This document shows positions 1 through 5,980 of a stretch of DNA of 5,997 nt, in pieces. Under the pieces are notes generated by a model, which worked only from the letters and a program-made list of their open reading frames with translations, was not told the origin of the DNA and did no database searches. How positions within the stretch are numbered: position 1 is the stretch's first letter; each line of letters starts with the position of its first letter. Source of the DNA: a bacterium (GTDB lineage: Bacteria; Bacillota; Clostridia; Oscillospirales; Acutalibacteraceae); the NCBI GenBank assembly GCA_020626545.1, contig JAHKZS010000095.1:1-5997 (forward strand), written 5' to 3'. The position numbers were made by a program, and so were the translations under genes.

Positions 1-241
1 GAGCTGCTGCAGAACCATTTCCGCATCGGTCTGTCCCGTATCCTTCGACGCAGAGAATTTCGTAAGCGTTTTCGATAGTAGTTTTTGAGACGTTTAGATC
101 CTCGCTGAGCTTACGAACCGAGGGGAGTTTTTCGCTCTCTTTAAGGTTACCGTTTTCTATAGCGGATTTAATCTCGTTGTAAATCTGGATATACAGCGGG
201 GTTTTATCGCTTTTGTTTATATTTATAAAGTCGGATATCAT
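1..241 (-). CDS. GntR-family (MocR/YtrA-like) transcriptional regulator, N-terminal part, runs off the window
   Basis: Minus-strand reading frame starting at ATG 241-239 and open to the window edge (80 codons seen). Residues 14-65 are a typical GntR winged helix: TPLYIQIYNEIKSAIENG (14-31), then the EKLPSVRKLSEDLNVSKTTIENAYEIL helix-turn-helix block (37-63, the first and last parts quoted from one continuous stretch). GntR regulators bind operator DNA as dimers. The VSKTTIENAYEILCVEGY pattern is closest to MocR-type members, which carry an aminotransferase-like effector domain, but that domain would lie outside the window. The start is supported by GGTGA at 251-247, five bases upstream; an in-frame GTG at 250-248 overlaps that site and is less likely. 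The gene is divergent from murD and could control that operon or itself. After Tyr68 the frame reads GTDRCGNGSAAA, which does not look like the family, whereas a shifted frame does (see findings). The gene may therefore be a pseudogene. The family is confident; the subfamily and integrity are not. Confidence 0.8.
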   Translation of the reverse strand, partial: MISDFININKSDKTPLYIQIYNEIKSAIENGNLKESEKLPSVRKLSEDLNVSKTTIENAYEILCVEGYGTDRCGNGSAAA

Positions 242-288
242 ATTTATCACCAAAAATATAATAACATATTTTTATATCTATTTAAAGG

Positions 289-317
289 TTGATATTTTCA
301 CAAATTTTAAGTATAAT
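289..317 (+). promoter_or_regulatory. Sigma-A type promoter for the murD operon
   Basis: TTGATA at 289-294 (5 of 6 matches to the -35 consensus) and a perfect TATAAT at 312-317 are separated by exactly 17 bases. Transcription would start near 324, giving a leader of about 28 bases before the murD ATG. This is the only strong promoter visible ahead of the five plus-strand genes, so it probably drives all of them. The promoter overlaps the upstream side of the divergent GntR-type gene, so a regulator bound here could affect both directions. Confidence 0.85.
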
Positions 318-338
318 AAAATATTGGAAATAAACTCT

Positions 339-345
339 AAGGAGA
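339..345 (+). promoter_or_regulatory. Ribosome binding site of murD
   Basis: AAGGAGA at 339-345, with the GGAG core ending seven bases before the ATG at 352. It is strong and well spaced, and it fixes the murD start. Confidence 0.85.
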
Positions 346-351
346 AACGTT

Positions 352-1740
352 ATGAATAGAGTAGATAAGTTTTTTGAGAGTATAAAAGGTAAGAAAGTTT
401 GCTTCGTCGGAATCGGTACAAGCAACCTACCATTAATCGAGCTGTTTTCAAAAAAAGGAGCTGTAGTTTCAGCCTGCGACCGTCAGAGCTACGACGCTTT
501 GGGCGAGAACGCTGTACGAGCTGAGAAAGCCGGCGCTAAGCTTATTTTAGGCGACAACTATCTTGATAATATAGATACCGATATTCTTTTCAGAAGTCCA
601 GGTACACCGTTTTACAGACCGGAGCTTGAGGCTTTAAAGAAAAAGGGCGTAGTAGTTACATCGGAGATGGAAGTTTTCTTCGATTTATGCCCCTGTAAAA
701 TAATTGGTGTAACAGGTTCGGACGGTAAAACTACCACCACTACCGTTATCTCTGAGTTCTTAAAAGCCGAGGGTAAGACGGTTCATTTAGGCGGTAATAT
801 CGGAACTCCGCTTCTTCCTATAATCGAGAGTATTAACGCCGAAGATTATGCTGTTGTAGAGCTTTCAAGCTTCCAGCTTATCTCTATGCGCCAAAGTCCC
901 GAAATCGCCGTGGTTACAAACCTCGCTCCGAACCATCTTGATATACATAAGGATATGGACGAGTATGTTGACTCAAAACGTAATATAGTGCTTCACCAGA
1001 ACGCTTTCTCCAAGGCTGTACTAAACCTCGATAACGATATCGCTGACAGTTTTTCCGAAAATGTAAGAGGAAAGCTCGCTAAATTTTCTCGTAAAAGCGA
1101 AGTTGAAAACGGCGCGTATCTAAAGGACGGTACTATCGTATATAACGACTACGGTAAGCTGACCGAGGTTATAGACATTAAGGATATTAAAATCCCTGGT
1201 ATGCATAATGTCGAGAACTATATGGCGGCAATATCAGCTGTATGGGGAATAGTAAGCGAAGAAAATATTGTAAAGGTCGCTAAGACTTTCGGCGGAGTTG
1301 AGCACAGAGCCGAGTTCGTTAGAGAGCTTGACGGAGTAGAATACTACAACGATTCAATAGCCTCCAGCCCCACAAGAACAGCTATAGGAACGCTTTCGCT
1401 GTACGATAAGAAGATTATTATTATTGCGGGCGGGTACGATAAACACATACCATACGAGCCTTTAGGCCCCGTAATCTGCGATAAGGTTAAGGTTCTTATA
1501 CTTATGGGAGATACCGCCCCGAAAATCGAAAAAGCGGTTAAAGAATCTGAGAATTACTCCGAGAACAACCCTATTATTATAAATGTAAATAATATGGAAG
1601 AAGCCGTTAACGCCGCCAGATCTAACGCTGAAAACGGAGATATTGTTTCATTATCACCCGCAAGCGCGAGTTTTGGACTTTATAAGAACTTCGCTCAGAG
1701 AGGTAATCATTTCAAGGAGATTGTAAATAATTTAAAATAA
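352..1740 (+). CDS. murD: UDP-N-acetylmuramoyl-L-alanine--D-glutamate ligase (MurD)
   Basis: Cytoplasmic ATP-dependent Mur ligase that adds D-glutamate to UDP-MurNAc-L-Ala in peptidoglycan precursor synthesis. Its 462 residues fit the usual MurD length of about 440-460. The N-terminal Rossmann-like UDP-binding domain contains GKKVCFVGIGTSN (13-25) and RSPGTP (81-86). The ATPase domain has the P-loop GVTGSDGKTTT (119-129), GGNIGTPL (147-154), ELSSFQL (170-176), NLAPNHLDIH (190-199) and Lys209 in the EYVDSKRN segment, the expected site of the carbamylated lysine. The C-terminal domain has GVEHRAEFV (315-323), NDSIASSPTRT (333-343), GGYDKHIPY (360-368) and SPASASFGLYKNFAQRGNHF (435-454), where Ser440, Phe441 and Phe447 align with the D-Glu-binding loop of the E. 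coli enzyme. The usual Lys of NDSKATN is Ile here. It is the first gene after the promoter and overlaps the next gene by one base. No other dcw-cluster genes are nearby. Identification is very secure. Confidence 0.97.
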   Translation: MNRVDKFFESIKGKKVCFVGIGTSNLPLIELFSKKGAVVSACDRQSYDALGENAVRAEKAGAKLILGDNYLDNIDTDILFRSPGTPFYRPELEALKKKGVVVTSEMEVFFDLCPCKIIGVTGSDGKTTTTTVISEFLKAEGKTVHLGGNIGTPLLPIIESINAEDYAVVELSSFQLISMRQSPEIAVVTNLAPNHLDIHKDMDEYVDSKRNIVLHQNAFSKAVLNLDNDIADSFSENVRGKLAKFSRKSEVENGAYLKDGTIVYNDYGKLTEVIDIKDIKIPGMHNVENYMAAISAVWGIVSEENIVKVAKTFGGVEHRAEFVRELDGVEYYNDSIASSPTRTAIGTLSLYDKKIIIIAGGYDKHIPYEPLGPVICDKVKVLILMGDTAPKIEKAVKESENYSENNPIIINVNNMEEAVNAARSNAENGDIVSLSPASASFGLYKNFAQRGNHFKEIVNNLK

Positions 1741-2759
1741 TGAGAGATTTAATTTTTGATTTATGCTCCGTAAGCGGAGTTTCGGGCGTGGAAAATTCAG
1801 CGTCCGAATATTGTAAAGATTATTTAATTAAATTCACCGATGATGTTAAAGTGGATTTCAACAACAACGTAACTGCCGTCTTAGGCGATAAAGACGCCGA
1901 GTACACATTTCTACTCGACGCGCATTTGGATCGTATAGGATTTATCGTAAGCGATATAGACGATAACGGTTTCCTTAGAGTTGATACCGTCGGAGGAATA
2001 GACGTAAGAACCCTGTTAGACGCTCCCGTGACCGTGTATGGTAAAAAAGCTTTAAACGGCGTAGTGTGTTGTATGCCGCCTCATTTATCGGATGGTAACG
2101 AGGAAAAGGCTGTTTCGGCTGATAAAATATGGATAGACCTCGGACTTCCCGCCGATAAGGTAAAAGAGCTCGTGTCCATCGGCGACAAGGCTTCTTTTAA
2201 CATAAAGCCTAAGATGTTGTTAAATAACAGAATTACAGCTTCCGCTCTCGACAACAGGGCGGGAGTTGCCGCTGTATTAAAAGCAGCCGAGTTTATCTCG
2301 AAAAATAATGTAAATTCAAGAGTTATAGTTTTATTATCCGCCCAGGAAGAAACATACGCCGTCGGCGCTAAGACCGTTCCCTTCAACTATGATATAGACG
2401 AGTGCGTTTGCGTGGATATGAGCTTTGCGGGACAACCCGGAGTAGATAGTCCGTACAGCGAAATTGAACTCGGAAAAGGTCCGATGCTCAGTATATCGCC
2501 CAATCTTAACAGGGAAATGTTCAATACGATGAAATCCGTGGCGGAAGAAGAAAATATCAATTATCAGCTCGAGGTATGTAATGGTAAAACAGGCACTAAC
2601 GCCGACCATATTACTCTTAGTAAAAACGGTGTAAAATGCGCGCTTGTATCAATTCCCGAGAAGAATATGCACACTCAGGCCGAAATTGCCGATTTGGACG
2701 ATATCGAAAAGACTGCCGAGCTAATCAGCTCGTATGTTATTAAAGGAGGTATAAGATGA
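1740..2759 (+). CDS. M42-family metallo-aminopeptidase, first paralog (divergent)
   Basis: Probable cytoplasmic di-metal aminopeptidase of the M42 (glutamyl aminopeptidase/TET/'endoglucanase M'-like) family, which typically form large tetrahedral dodecamers that trim peptides. All expected catalytic and metal positions are present: His62 and Asp64 in AHLD, Asp171 in ALDNRAG, Glu203-Glu204 in AQEE, Asp226 in CVDMS and His311 in NMHTQ. The length, 339 residues, is normal. It differs from the canonical family at several motifs: AHxDE is AHLDR (Arg65), and the usual QEEVGxxG is AQEETYAVGA. It starts with ATG in a TAATG junction that shares one base with the murD stop. The only Shine-Dalgarno-like sequence (AAGGAGA, 1714-1720) is about 20 bases upstream, so translation is probably coupled to murD. 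The next gene is a closer-to-consensus paralog of identical length. The family call is secure, the substrate is unknown, and the 'cellulase' names sometimes given to this family are not supported. Confidence 0.92.
   Translation: MRDLIFDLCSVSGVSGVENSASEYCKDYLIKFTDDVKVDFNNNVTAVLGDKDAEYTFLLDAHLDRIGFIVSDIDDNGFLRVDTVGGIDVRTLLDAPVTVYGKKALNGVVCCMPPHLSDGNEEKAVSADKIWIDLGLPADKVKELVSIGDKASFNIKPKMLLNNRITASALDNRAGVAAVLKAAEFISKNNVNSRVIVLLSAQEETYAVGAKTVPFNYDIDECVCVDMSFAGQPGVDSPYSEIELGKGPMLSISPNLNREMFNTMKSVAEEENINYQLEVCNGKTGTNADHITLSKNGVKCALVSIPEKNMHTQAEIADLDDIEKTAELISSYVIKGGIR
2742..2750 (+). promoter_or_regulatory. Strong ribosome binding site of the second M42 gene
   Basis: AAAGGAGGT, a near-perfect anti-16S match, ends five bases before the ATG at 2756 and lies inside the last codons of the first M42 gene (encoding its KGG residues). 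It is the strongest site in the operon, so the second paralog could be translated more than the first, which lacks a well-placed site. Confidence 0.85.
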
Positions 2760-3775
2760 AAGACCTTCTTAAAAAGTTATGTACGGAAAACGGTATCTCA
2801 GGCTGCGAAAAGCCGGTGCGTGAGATTATAATTAATGAGATTAAAGATTATGTTACCGAGTGTAAGATTGACAACCTCGGTAATATTATCGCGTTTAAAA
2901 AGGGTAAAAAAGCTTCCGGAAATAAGTTAATGATATCCGCTCATATGGATGAGGTCGGGTTTATCGTAACGGATGTTGACCGTGACGGGTATATTAAGTT
3001 CGACGAAGTAGGCGGGATTGACCGCCGTGTATTGCCCGGCAGGAGTGTTAAGATTAACGATATTAACGGCGTAATCGGCGTAAAGCCAATACATCTCTGC
3101 GACGCTGACGAACGGAAGTCTATCCCTAAGTATAGCTCGATGTATATTGATATAGGCGCGAATAATAGGGAAGAAGCTTTAAAATACGTTGGTCTCGGCG
3201 ACAGTATCACGTTCGAGAGCGTTTATAACGAGAATGACTATACAATTATGTCTAAGGCTTTAGACGACAGAGCGGGCTGTTTTATTATGATAGAGATGAT
3301 AAAATCTGAGCTTGAATACGACACGTATTTTACCTTCGTAACTCAGGAAGAAGTTGGACTCCACGGCTCTAAGGTCGCGGCGTATTCCGTAGCGCCCGAC
3401 TTTTCTATCGTGCTCGAATCCACCACCGCCGCCGACATTCCCGAGATAGATGAATCTAAGCAGGTTTGTAACGTAGGCAAAGGCGCTGTTATTGGATATA
3501 TGGACAGGCGAACTATTTACGATAAAGGTTTAATCGAAAGGGCTAAGAAGATATCCGAAGAGGAGAATATTAAACTTCAGTTTAAACGAGCCGTAGCGGG
3601 CGGAAACGACGCGGGCTCGATCCATAAATCAAGAGGCGGAGTGCGCACACTCGCTATTTCACTTCCTTGTCGTTATCTTCATTCCCAAATTTCACTTATC
3701 TCAAAAAACGATATAGACGATGTTTATAAGCTCGCCGTATTACTTTCGAAAGATATTTGCGGTGGAAATATATGA
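2756..3775 (+). CDS. M42-family metallo-aminopeptidase, second paralog (canonical motifs)
   Basis: Di-metal peptidase of family M42, likely cytoplasmic and oligomeric, releasing N-terminal residues from peptides. The motifs follow the family closely: His63 and Asp65 in SAHMDEVGFIV (61-71), VGGID (85-89), Asp170 in SKALDDRAG (166-174), catalytic Glu198 and metal-ligand Glu199 in QEEVGLHGS (197-205), ESTTAAD (221-227), AGGNDAGSIH (281-290) and His309 in CRYLHSQ (305-311). At the fourth metal-ligand position the residue is Glu221, where the upstream paralog has Asp226. The length, 339 residues, equals that of the upstream copy, and N-terminal segments align (RDLIFDLCSVSGVSG versus KDLLKKLCTENGISG), indicating an old tandem duplication. 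The gene overlaps its neighbours on both sides by four bases (ATGA), which indicates a single transcript and translational coupling. The substrate cannot be read from the sequence. Glutamyl aminopeptidase is one possibility, but general database names for this family are often unreliable. Confidence 0.95.
   Translation: MKDLLKKLCTENGISGCEKPVREIIINEIKDYVTECKIDNLGNIIAFKKGKKASGNKLMISAHMDEVGFIVTDVDRDGYIKFDEVGGIDRRVLPGRSVKINDINGVIGVKPIHLCDADERKSIPKYSSMYIDIGANNREEALKYVGLGDSITFESVYNENDYTIMSKALDDRAGCFIMIEMIKSELEYDTYFTFVTQEEVGLHGSKVAAYSVAPDFSIVLESTTAADIPEIDESKQVCNVGKGAVIGYMDRRTIYDKGLIERAKKISEEENIKLQFKRAVAGGNDAGSIHKSRGGVRTLAISLPCRYLHSQISLISKNDIDDVYKLAVLLSKDICGGNI
3761..3766 (+). promoter_or_regulatory. 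Ribosome binding site that decides the GNAT gene start
   Basis: GGTGGA at 3761-3766 lies five bases before ATG 3772. A longer frame could begin at TTG 3757, but that codon has no Shine-Dalgarno sequence before it and would place this site inside the gene. The ATG at 3772 also forms the same ATGA overlap seen at the previous junction, so it is preferred. Confidence 0.75.
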
Positions 3776-4536
3776 TAAAAATTTGTGATAAAGATTTTAG
3801 TATTGAGAGTTATTTAAACTCGCTGTCTGTGAACAATCCATTTGGTTGCAGGATAAAAGCTCTCTATTATACCTACGATTATTCGCTCGCTTTCGTCGAT
3901 TTTTGGGCTCAACTTGTAGATAATACCGTAACGGCTCTAATCGCCCGAATGGAATCGACTTTTATTCTCAGACTTACTGATGACGCCGATTTAGAGGAAG
4001 TCAGCGCGTTTATGCGTGTTTCGGGAGCGGAGAATATAATTTGCGACGGAAAATATAAACTCGACTGCGGTATGGAGAAAGTTTCGGGACCTGTATTTAT
4101 GAGCGAAATTATTATGCCTTGCGAGAACTCGTTTATGGTATTTACCCCTCATATTAAGGATGTTTATAATCTTATAAGTAAGTGCCGCGGTGAGAATTTC
4201 GCCGTTCCTTCCTATGAGAGCTTCGCGCTTGATGTGGCTCATAAACTCAACAAAAATACACTTAGAATCTACGGATTGGGCGAAAGTAAGCTTGTTTGCT
4301 GTATAATGACATTAGCCGAAACCGATAACGGCGCGGTTTTAGGCGCATTGGCTACCGATCCGGACTACCGCCGAAAAGGCTACGGCGCGTTCCTTATCAG
4401 GTACATAAACAACAGGCTCGTAAGAGAGGGAAAGAAAGTTTTTTTGCATAGAGCTCCTGACGAAAACGTCGAGTTTTATAACAAGCTCGGTTTTAAGGAG
4501 TTCGGAGAATGGTCGGAATACCGCTGGAAAGGATAA
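3772..4536 (+). CDS. GNAT-family N-acetyltransferase with a diverged N-terminal half
   Basis: Predicted cytoplasmic acyl-CoA-dependent acetyltransferase of 254 residues from ATG 3772. The C-terminal half is a recognisable GNAT domain: a beta strand GAVLGALATDPDYR (187-200), the acetyl-CoA pyrophosphate-binding motif RRKGYG (200-205) followed by helix AFLIRYINNRLV, and the final FYNKLGFKEFGEW block (235-247). Residues 1 to about 110 have no clear acceptor motif. Their pattern (FWAQLVDNTVTALIARM, then DLEEVSAFM) resembles a degenerate GNAT half, so the protein may be a tandem or two-lobed GNAT of a type common in clostridia; this is an inference. No signal peptide or membrane segment is visible. 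It overlaps the upstream M42 gene by four bases and ends three bases before the next gene. The acceptor (amino acid, peptide, protein N-terminus or small amine) cannot be predicted. Confidence 0.88.
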   Translation: MIKICDKDFSIESYLNSLSVNNPFGCRIKALYYTYDYSLAFVDFWAQLVDNTVTALIARMESTFILRLTDDADLEEVSAFMRVSGAENIICDGKYKLDCGMEKVSGPVFMSEIIMPCENSFMVFTPHIKDVYNLISKCRGENFAVPSYESFALDVAHKLNKNTLRIYGLGESKLVCCIMTLAETDNGAVLGALATDPDYRRKGYGAFLIRYINNRLVREGKKVFLHRAPDENVEFYNKLGFKEFGEWSEYRWKG

Positions 4537-4539
4537 AAC

Positions 4540-5790
4540 ATGGAGAATATATTTAATATTTCCGAGGAAATATTAAAAGCCTCAGAAAAGGCTCTGAAGC
4601 TTTGCGAAGATAAACTAAAAGAAATCGATGAAATCCAGGAATATAACCAACAAAAAATGATAAAAGCGTTCCAAAACGCTAAGATAAGCGAGAGTCACTT
4701 TGTAGGATCTACAGGCTACGGCTACGGCGACAGAGGACGTGACGCGCTCGACGAGGTCTACGCCTATGTGTTTGACGCTGAGGACGCGCTTGTGCGCCAT
4801 AATTTTGTTAGCGGAACCCACGCTTTAACAGTCGCGCTGTTCGGAGTTCTGCGACCGGGCGATAAAATGCTCAGCGTAACAGGTACTCCTTACGATACTT
4901 TGAGAAGCGCTATCGGAATCGAGGGAAATTACCCGGGTTCGTTAATCGACTTCGGGATAAAGTACGAGAAAGTTGATTTAAAATCTGACGGAACTGTCGA
5001 TTTAAACGCGATAGAAAATACGCTTGACGAAAGCTATAAAATGGTCTATATTCAACGCTCCCGCGGTTACAGCCTTAGACCTACTCTGACCTGCGGTGAT
5101 ATAGAAAACATCGTAAAAGCTGTCAGAAAGGTGAATAAAGACGTTATTATAATGCTCGACAACTGTTACGGCGAGTTTATCGAGAAGAAGCAGCCGCTCT
5201 CGGTCGGAGTTGATTTAATGGCAGGTTCGCTTATTAAAAACCCCGGTGGAGGAATTTCGCCGACGGGCGGATATATCGCCGGTAGAAAAGATTTAGTCGA
5301 GATGTGTTCATACAGACTTACTACTCCCGGCACAGGTAAAGAAATCGGCGCTACTTTGAATGTCGAAAGAGAGCTTTTTTTAGGAGCTTACCACGCTCCG
5401 CACGCGAGCGGAGAAGCGCTTAAAACCGCGGTGTTCGCTTCGGCGTTGTTTAAAATCTTAGGCTATGACGTAAGCCCCGAGTATGACGAAAACAGGGGAG
5501 ATATTATCCAGGTTATTAAGCTCGGCACTCCCGAGGCTCTGGAAAAATTCTGTGTAGGTATTCAGCACGCGTCCGCTGTAGACAGCTTCGTCACTCCTTA
5601 TCCCGACGATATGCCCGGGTACGAGGACAAGGTTATTATGGCGGCGGGAGCGTTTACGCTCGGCTCGTCTATAGAACTTTCCGCCGACGCTCCTTTGCGT
5701 GAACCGTACGCCGTATGGATGCAGGGAAGTCTTAACTTCCATGCTGGAAAGCTGGGGGTTATGCTCGCCGCGGATGAGATTTTAAGTTAG
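4540..5790 (+). CDS. Methionine gamma-lyase-family PLP-dependent protein (YnbB/'aluminium resistance' family)
   Basis: Fold-type I PLP enzyme of the family annotated as methionine gamma-lyase-like or aluminium resistance protein (B. subtilis YnbB type; PF06838). The 416 residues match the family's usual length of about 410-430. Visible landmarks are the N-terminal helix IQEYNQQKMIKAFQ (32-45), STGYGYGDRGRDALDEVYA (57-75), the cofactor phosphate-binding segment SGTHAL (91-96), Asp207 in MLDNCYGEF (205-213), expected to pair with the pyridine nitrogen, and Lys233 in GSLIKNPGGG (229-238), the expected Schiff-base lysine, followed by PTGGYIAGR (241-249). It is likely a C-S or related amino-acid lyase in the cytoplasm, but no physiological substrate is established by sequence, and the aluminium name is historical. 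The ATG at 4540 follows AAAGGA (4528-4533) by six bases and lies three bases after the GNAT stop. It is the last gene of the operon. Family placement is very secure; the reaction is uncertain. Confidence 0.94.
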   Translation: MENIFNISEEILKASEKALKLCEDKLKEIDEIQEYNQQKMIKAFQNAKISESHFVGSTGYGYGDRGRDALDEVYAYVFDAEDALVRHNFVSGTHALTVALFGVLRPGDKMLSVTGTPYDTLRSAIGIEGNYPGSLIDFGIKYEKVDLKSDGTVDLNAIENTLDESYKMVYIQRSRGYSLRPTLTCGDIENIVKAVRKVNKDVIIMLDNCYGEFIEKKQPLSVGVDLMAGSLIKNPGGGISPTGGYIAGRKDLVEMCSYRLTTPGTGKEIGATLNVERELFLGAYHAPHASGEALKTAVFASALFKILGYDVSPEYDENRGDIIQVIKLGTPEALEKFCVGIQHASAVDSFVTPYPDDMPGYEDKVIMAAGAFTLGSSIELSADAPLREPYAVWMQGSLNFHAGKLGVMLAADEILS

Positions 5791-5819
5791 GGTGTAGGAT
5801 TTAGGATTTAGGGTGTAGG
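5787..5819. repeat. 12-bp direct repeat with TTAGG-like short units
   Basis: TTAGGGTGTAGG occurs at 5787-5798 and again at 5808-5819, a period of 21 bases, with GATTTAGG-type units between them. The first copy includes the stop codon of the PLP gene, so the repeat begins right at the gene end. It is non-coding. It looks like the slippage-prone or dispersed intergenic repeats seen in some clostridia, but a single window cannot show dispersal. Confidence 0.7.
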
Positions 5820-5850
5820 TTTTAACAAGGGGAACAAGGACTCGACACTC

Positions 5851-5886
5851 ATTTTCAATTTTCAATTTTAAATTTTCAATTTAAAA
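5851..5886. repeat. AT-rich TTTTCAA heptamer tract with a small inverted repeat
   Basis: TTTTCAA recurs at 5852, 5859 and 5873 within a continuous AT-rich stretch. The first two copies are head to tail with a seven-base period; the third is displaced by an ATTTTAA variant. The tract also contains a perfect 9-bp inverted repeat, TTTTAAATT (5866-5874) and AATTTAAAA (5878-5886), with a 3-base loop. That is too AT-rich to form a strong terminator. The role is unknown; bent DNA or a protein-binding tract is possible. Confidence 0.6.
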
Positions 5887-5914
5887 AAGCTCCTTATGAA
5901 TGAAAGTGTAAAAT

Positions 5915-5952
5915 GAAAGTGGACACTAAAAAAGTGTCTGCTTTCTTTTTTT
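5915..5952 (+). terminator. Strong intrinsic (Rho-independent) terminator
   Basis: The 13-base arms GAAAGTGGACACT (5915-5927) and AGTGTCTGCTTTC (5933-5945) pair fully in RNA, with two G:U wobbles in the middle. The loop is AAAAA (5928-5932), and seven T residues (5946-5952) follow directly. It would end the murD operon 125 bases after the last stop codon. If the next gene belongs to an insertion sequence, the same hairpin could instead be part of that element and protect it from outside transcription. Confidence 0.85.
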
Positions 5953-5953
5953 G

Positions 5954-5962
5954 TGCTAAAAT
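5954..5962 (+). promoter_or_regulatory. Possible extended -10 promoter for the next gene
   Basis: TGC followed by TAAAAT (5957-5962) resembles a TGn-extended -10 element. It lies directly after the terminator T-run and 18 bases before the ATG at 5981. No good -35 is present at the correct distance. Predicted transcription would start near 5969, leaving a very short leader that would cut into the GGGGGTG ribosome binding site, which weakens the call. Confidence 0.35.
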
Positions 5963-5980
5963 AGATATGGGGGTGTTAAT

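Noticed and set aside
1..75. Plus-strand frame reading ELLQNHFRIGLSRILRR, reminiscent of the FtsK gamma domain
   Set aside because: It ends within about 25 codons, lacks any visible upstream gene context, and lies opposite a well-supported GntR-type gene in the minus direction; the likeness is short and probably chance.
258..300. Candidate minus-strand promoters for the GntR-type gene (TGT-TATTAT at 266-258; TATAAA at 276-271)
   Set aside because: The first would start transcription on the ribosome binding site; the second has only a 3 of 6 -35 match at 18-base spacing. The region is so AT-rich that such matches are expected, so neither was called.
2081..2609. Two overlapping minus-strand open frames (2081-2386 and 2334-2609) opposite the first M42 gene
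   Set aside because: They are shadows of a well-supported coding strand, with no start-site signals or recognisable protein motifs.
3757..3771. Longer GNAT start at TTG 3757
   Set aside because: There is no Shine-Dalgarno sequence before it, whereas ATG 3772 has GGTGGA five bases upstream and makes the ATGA overlap typical of this operon.
5458..5742. Minus-strand open frame opposite the PLP gene (94 residues)
   Set aside because: It is antisense to the conserved C-terminal part of the PLP protein, and its composition is explained by the codon pattern of the sense gene.
5866..5886. AT-only inverted repeat as a terminator of the operon
   Set aside because: The stem has no G:C pairs and no clean T-run, and a much stronger terminator follows at 5915-5952.
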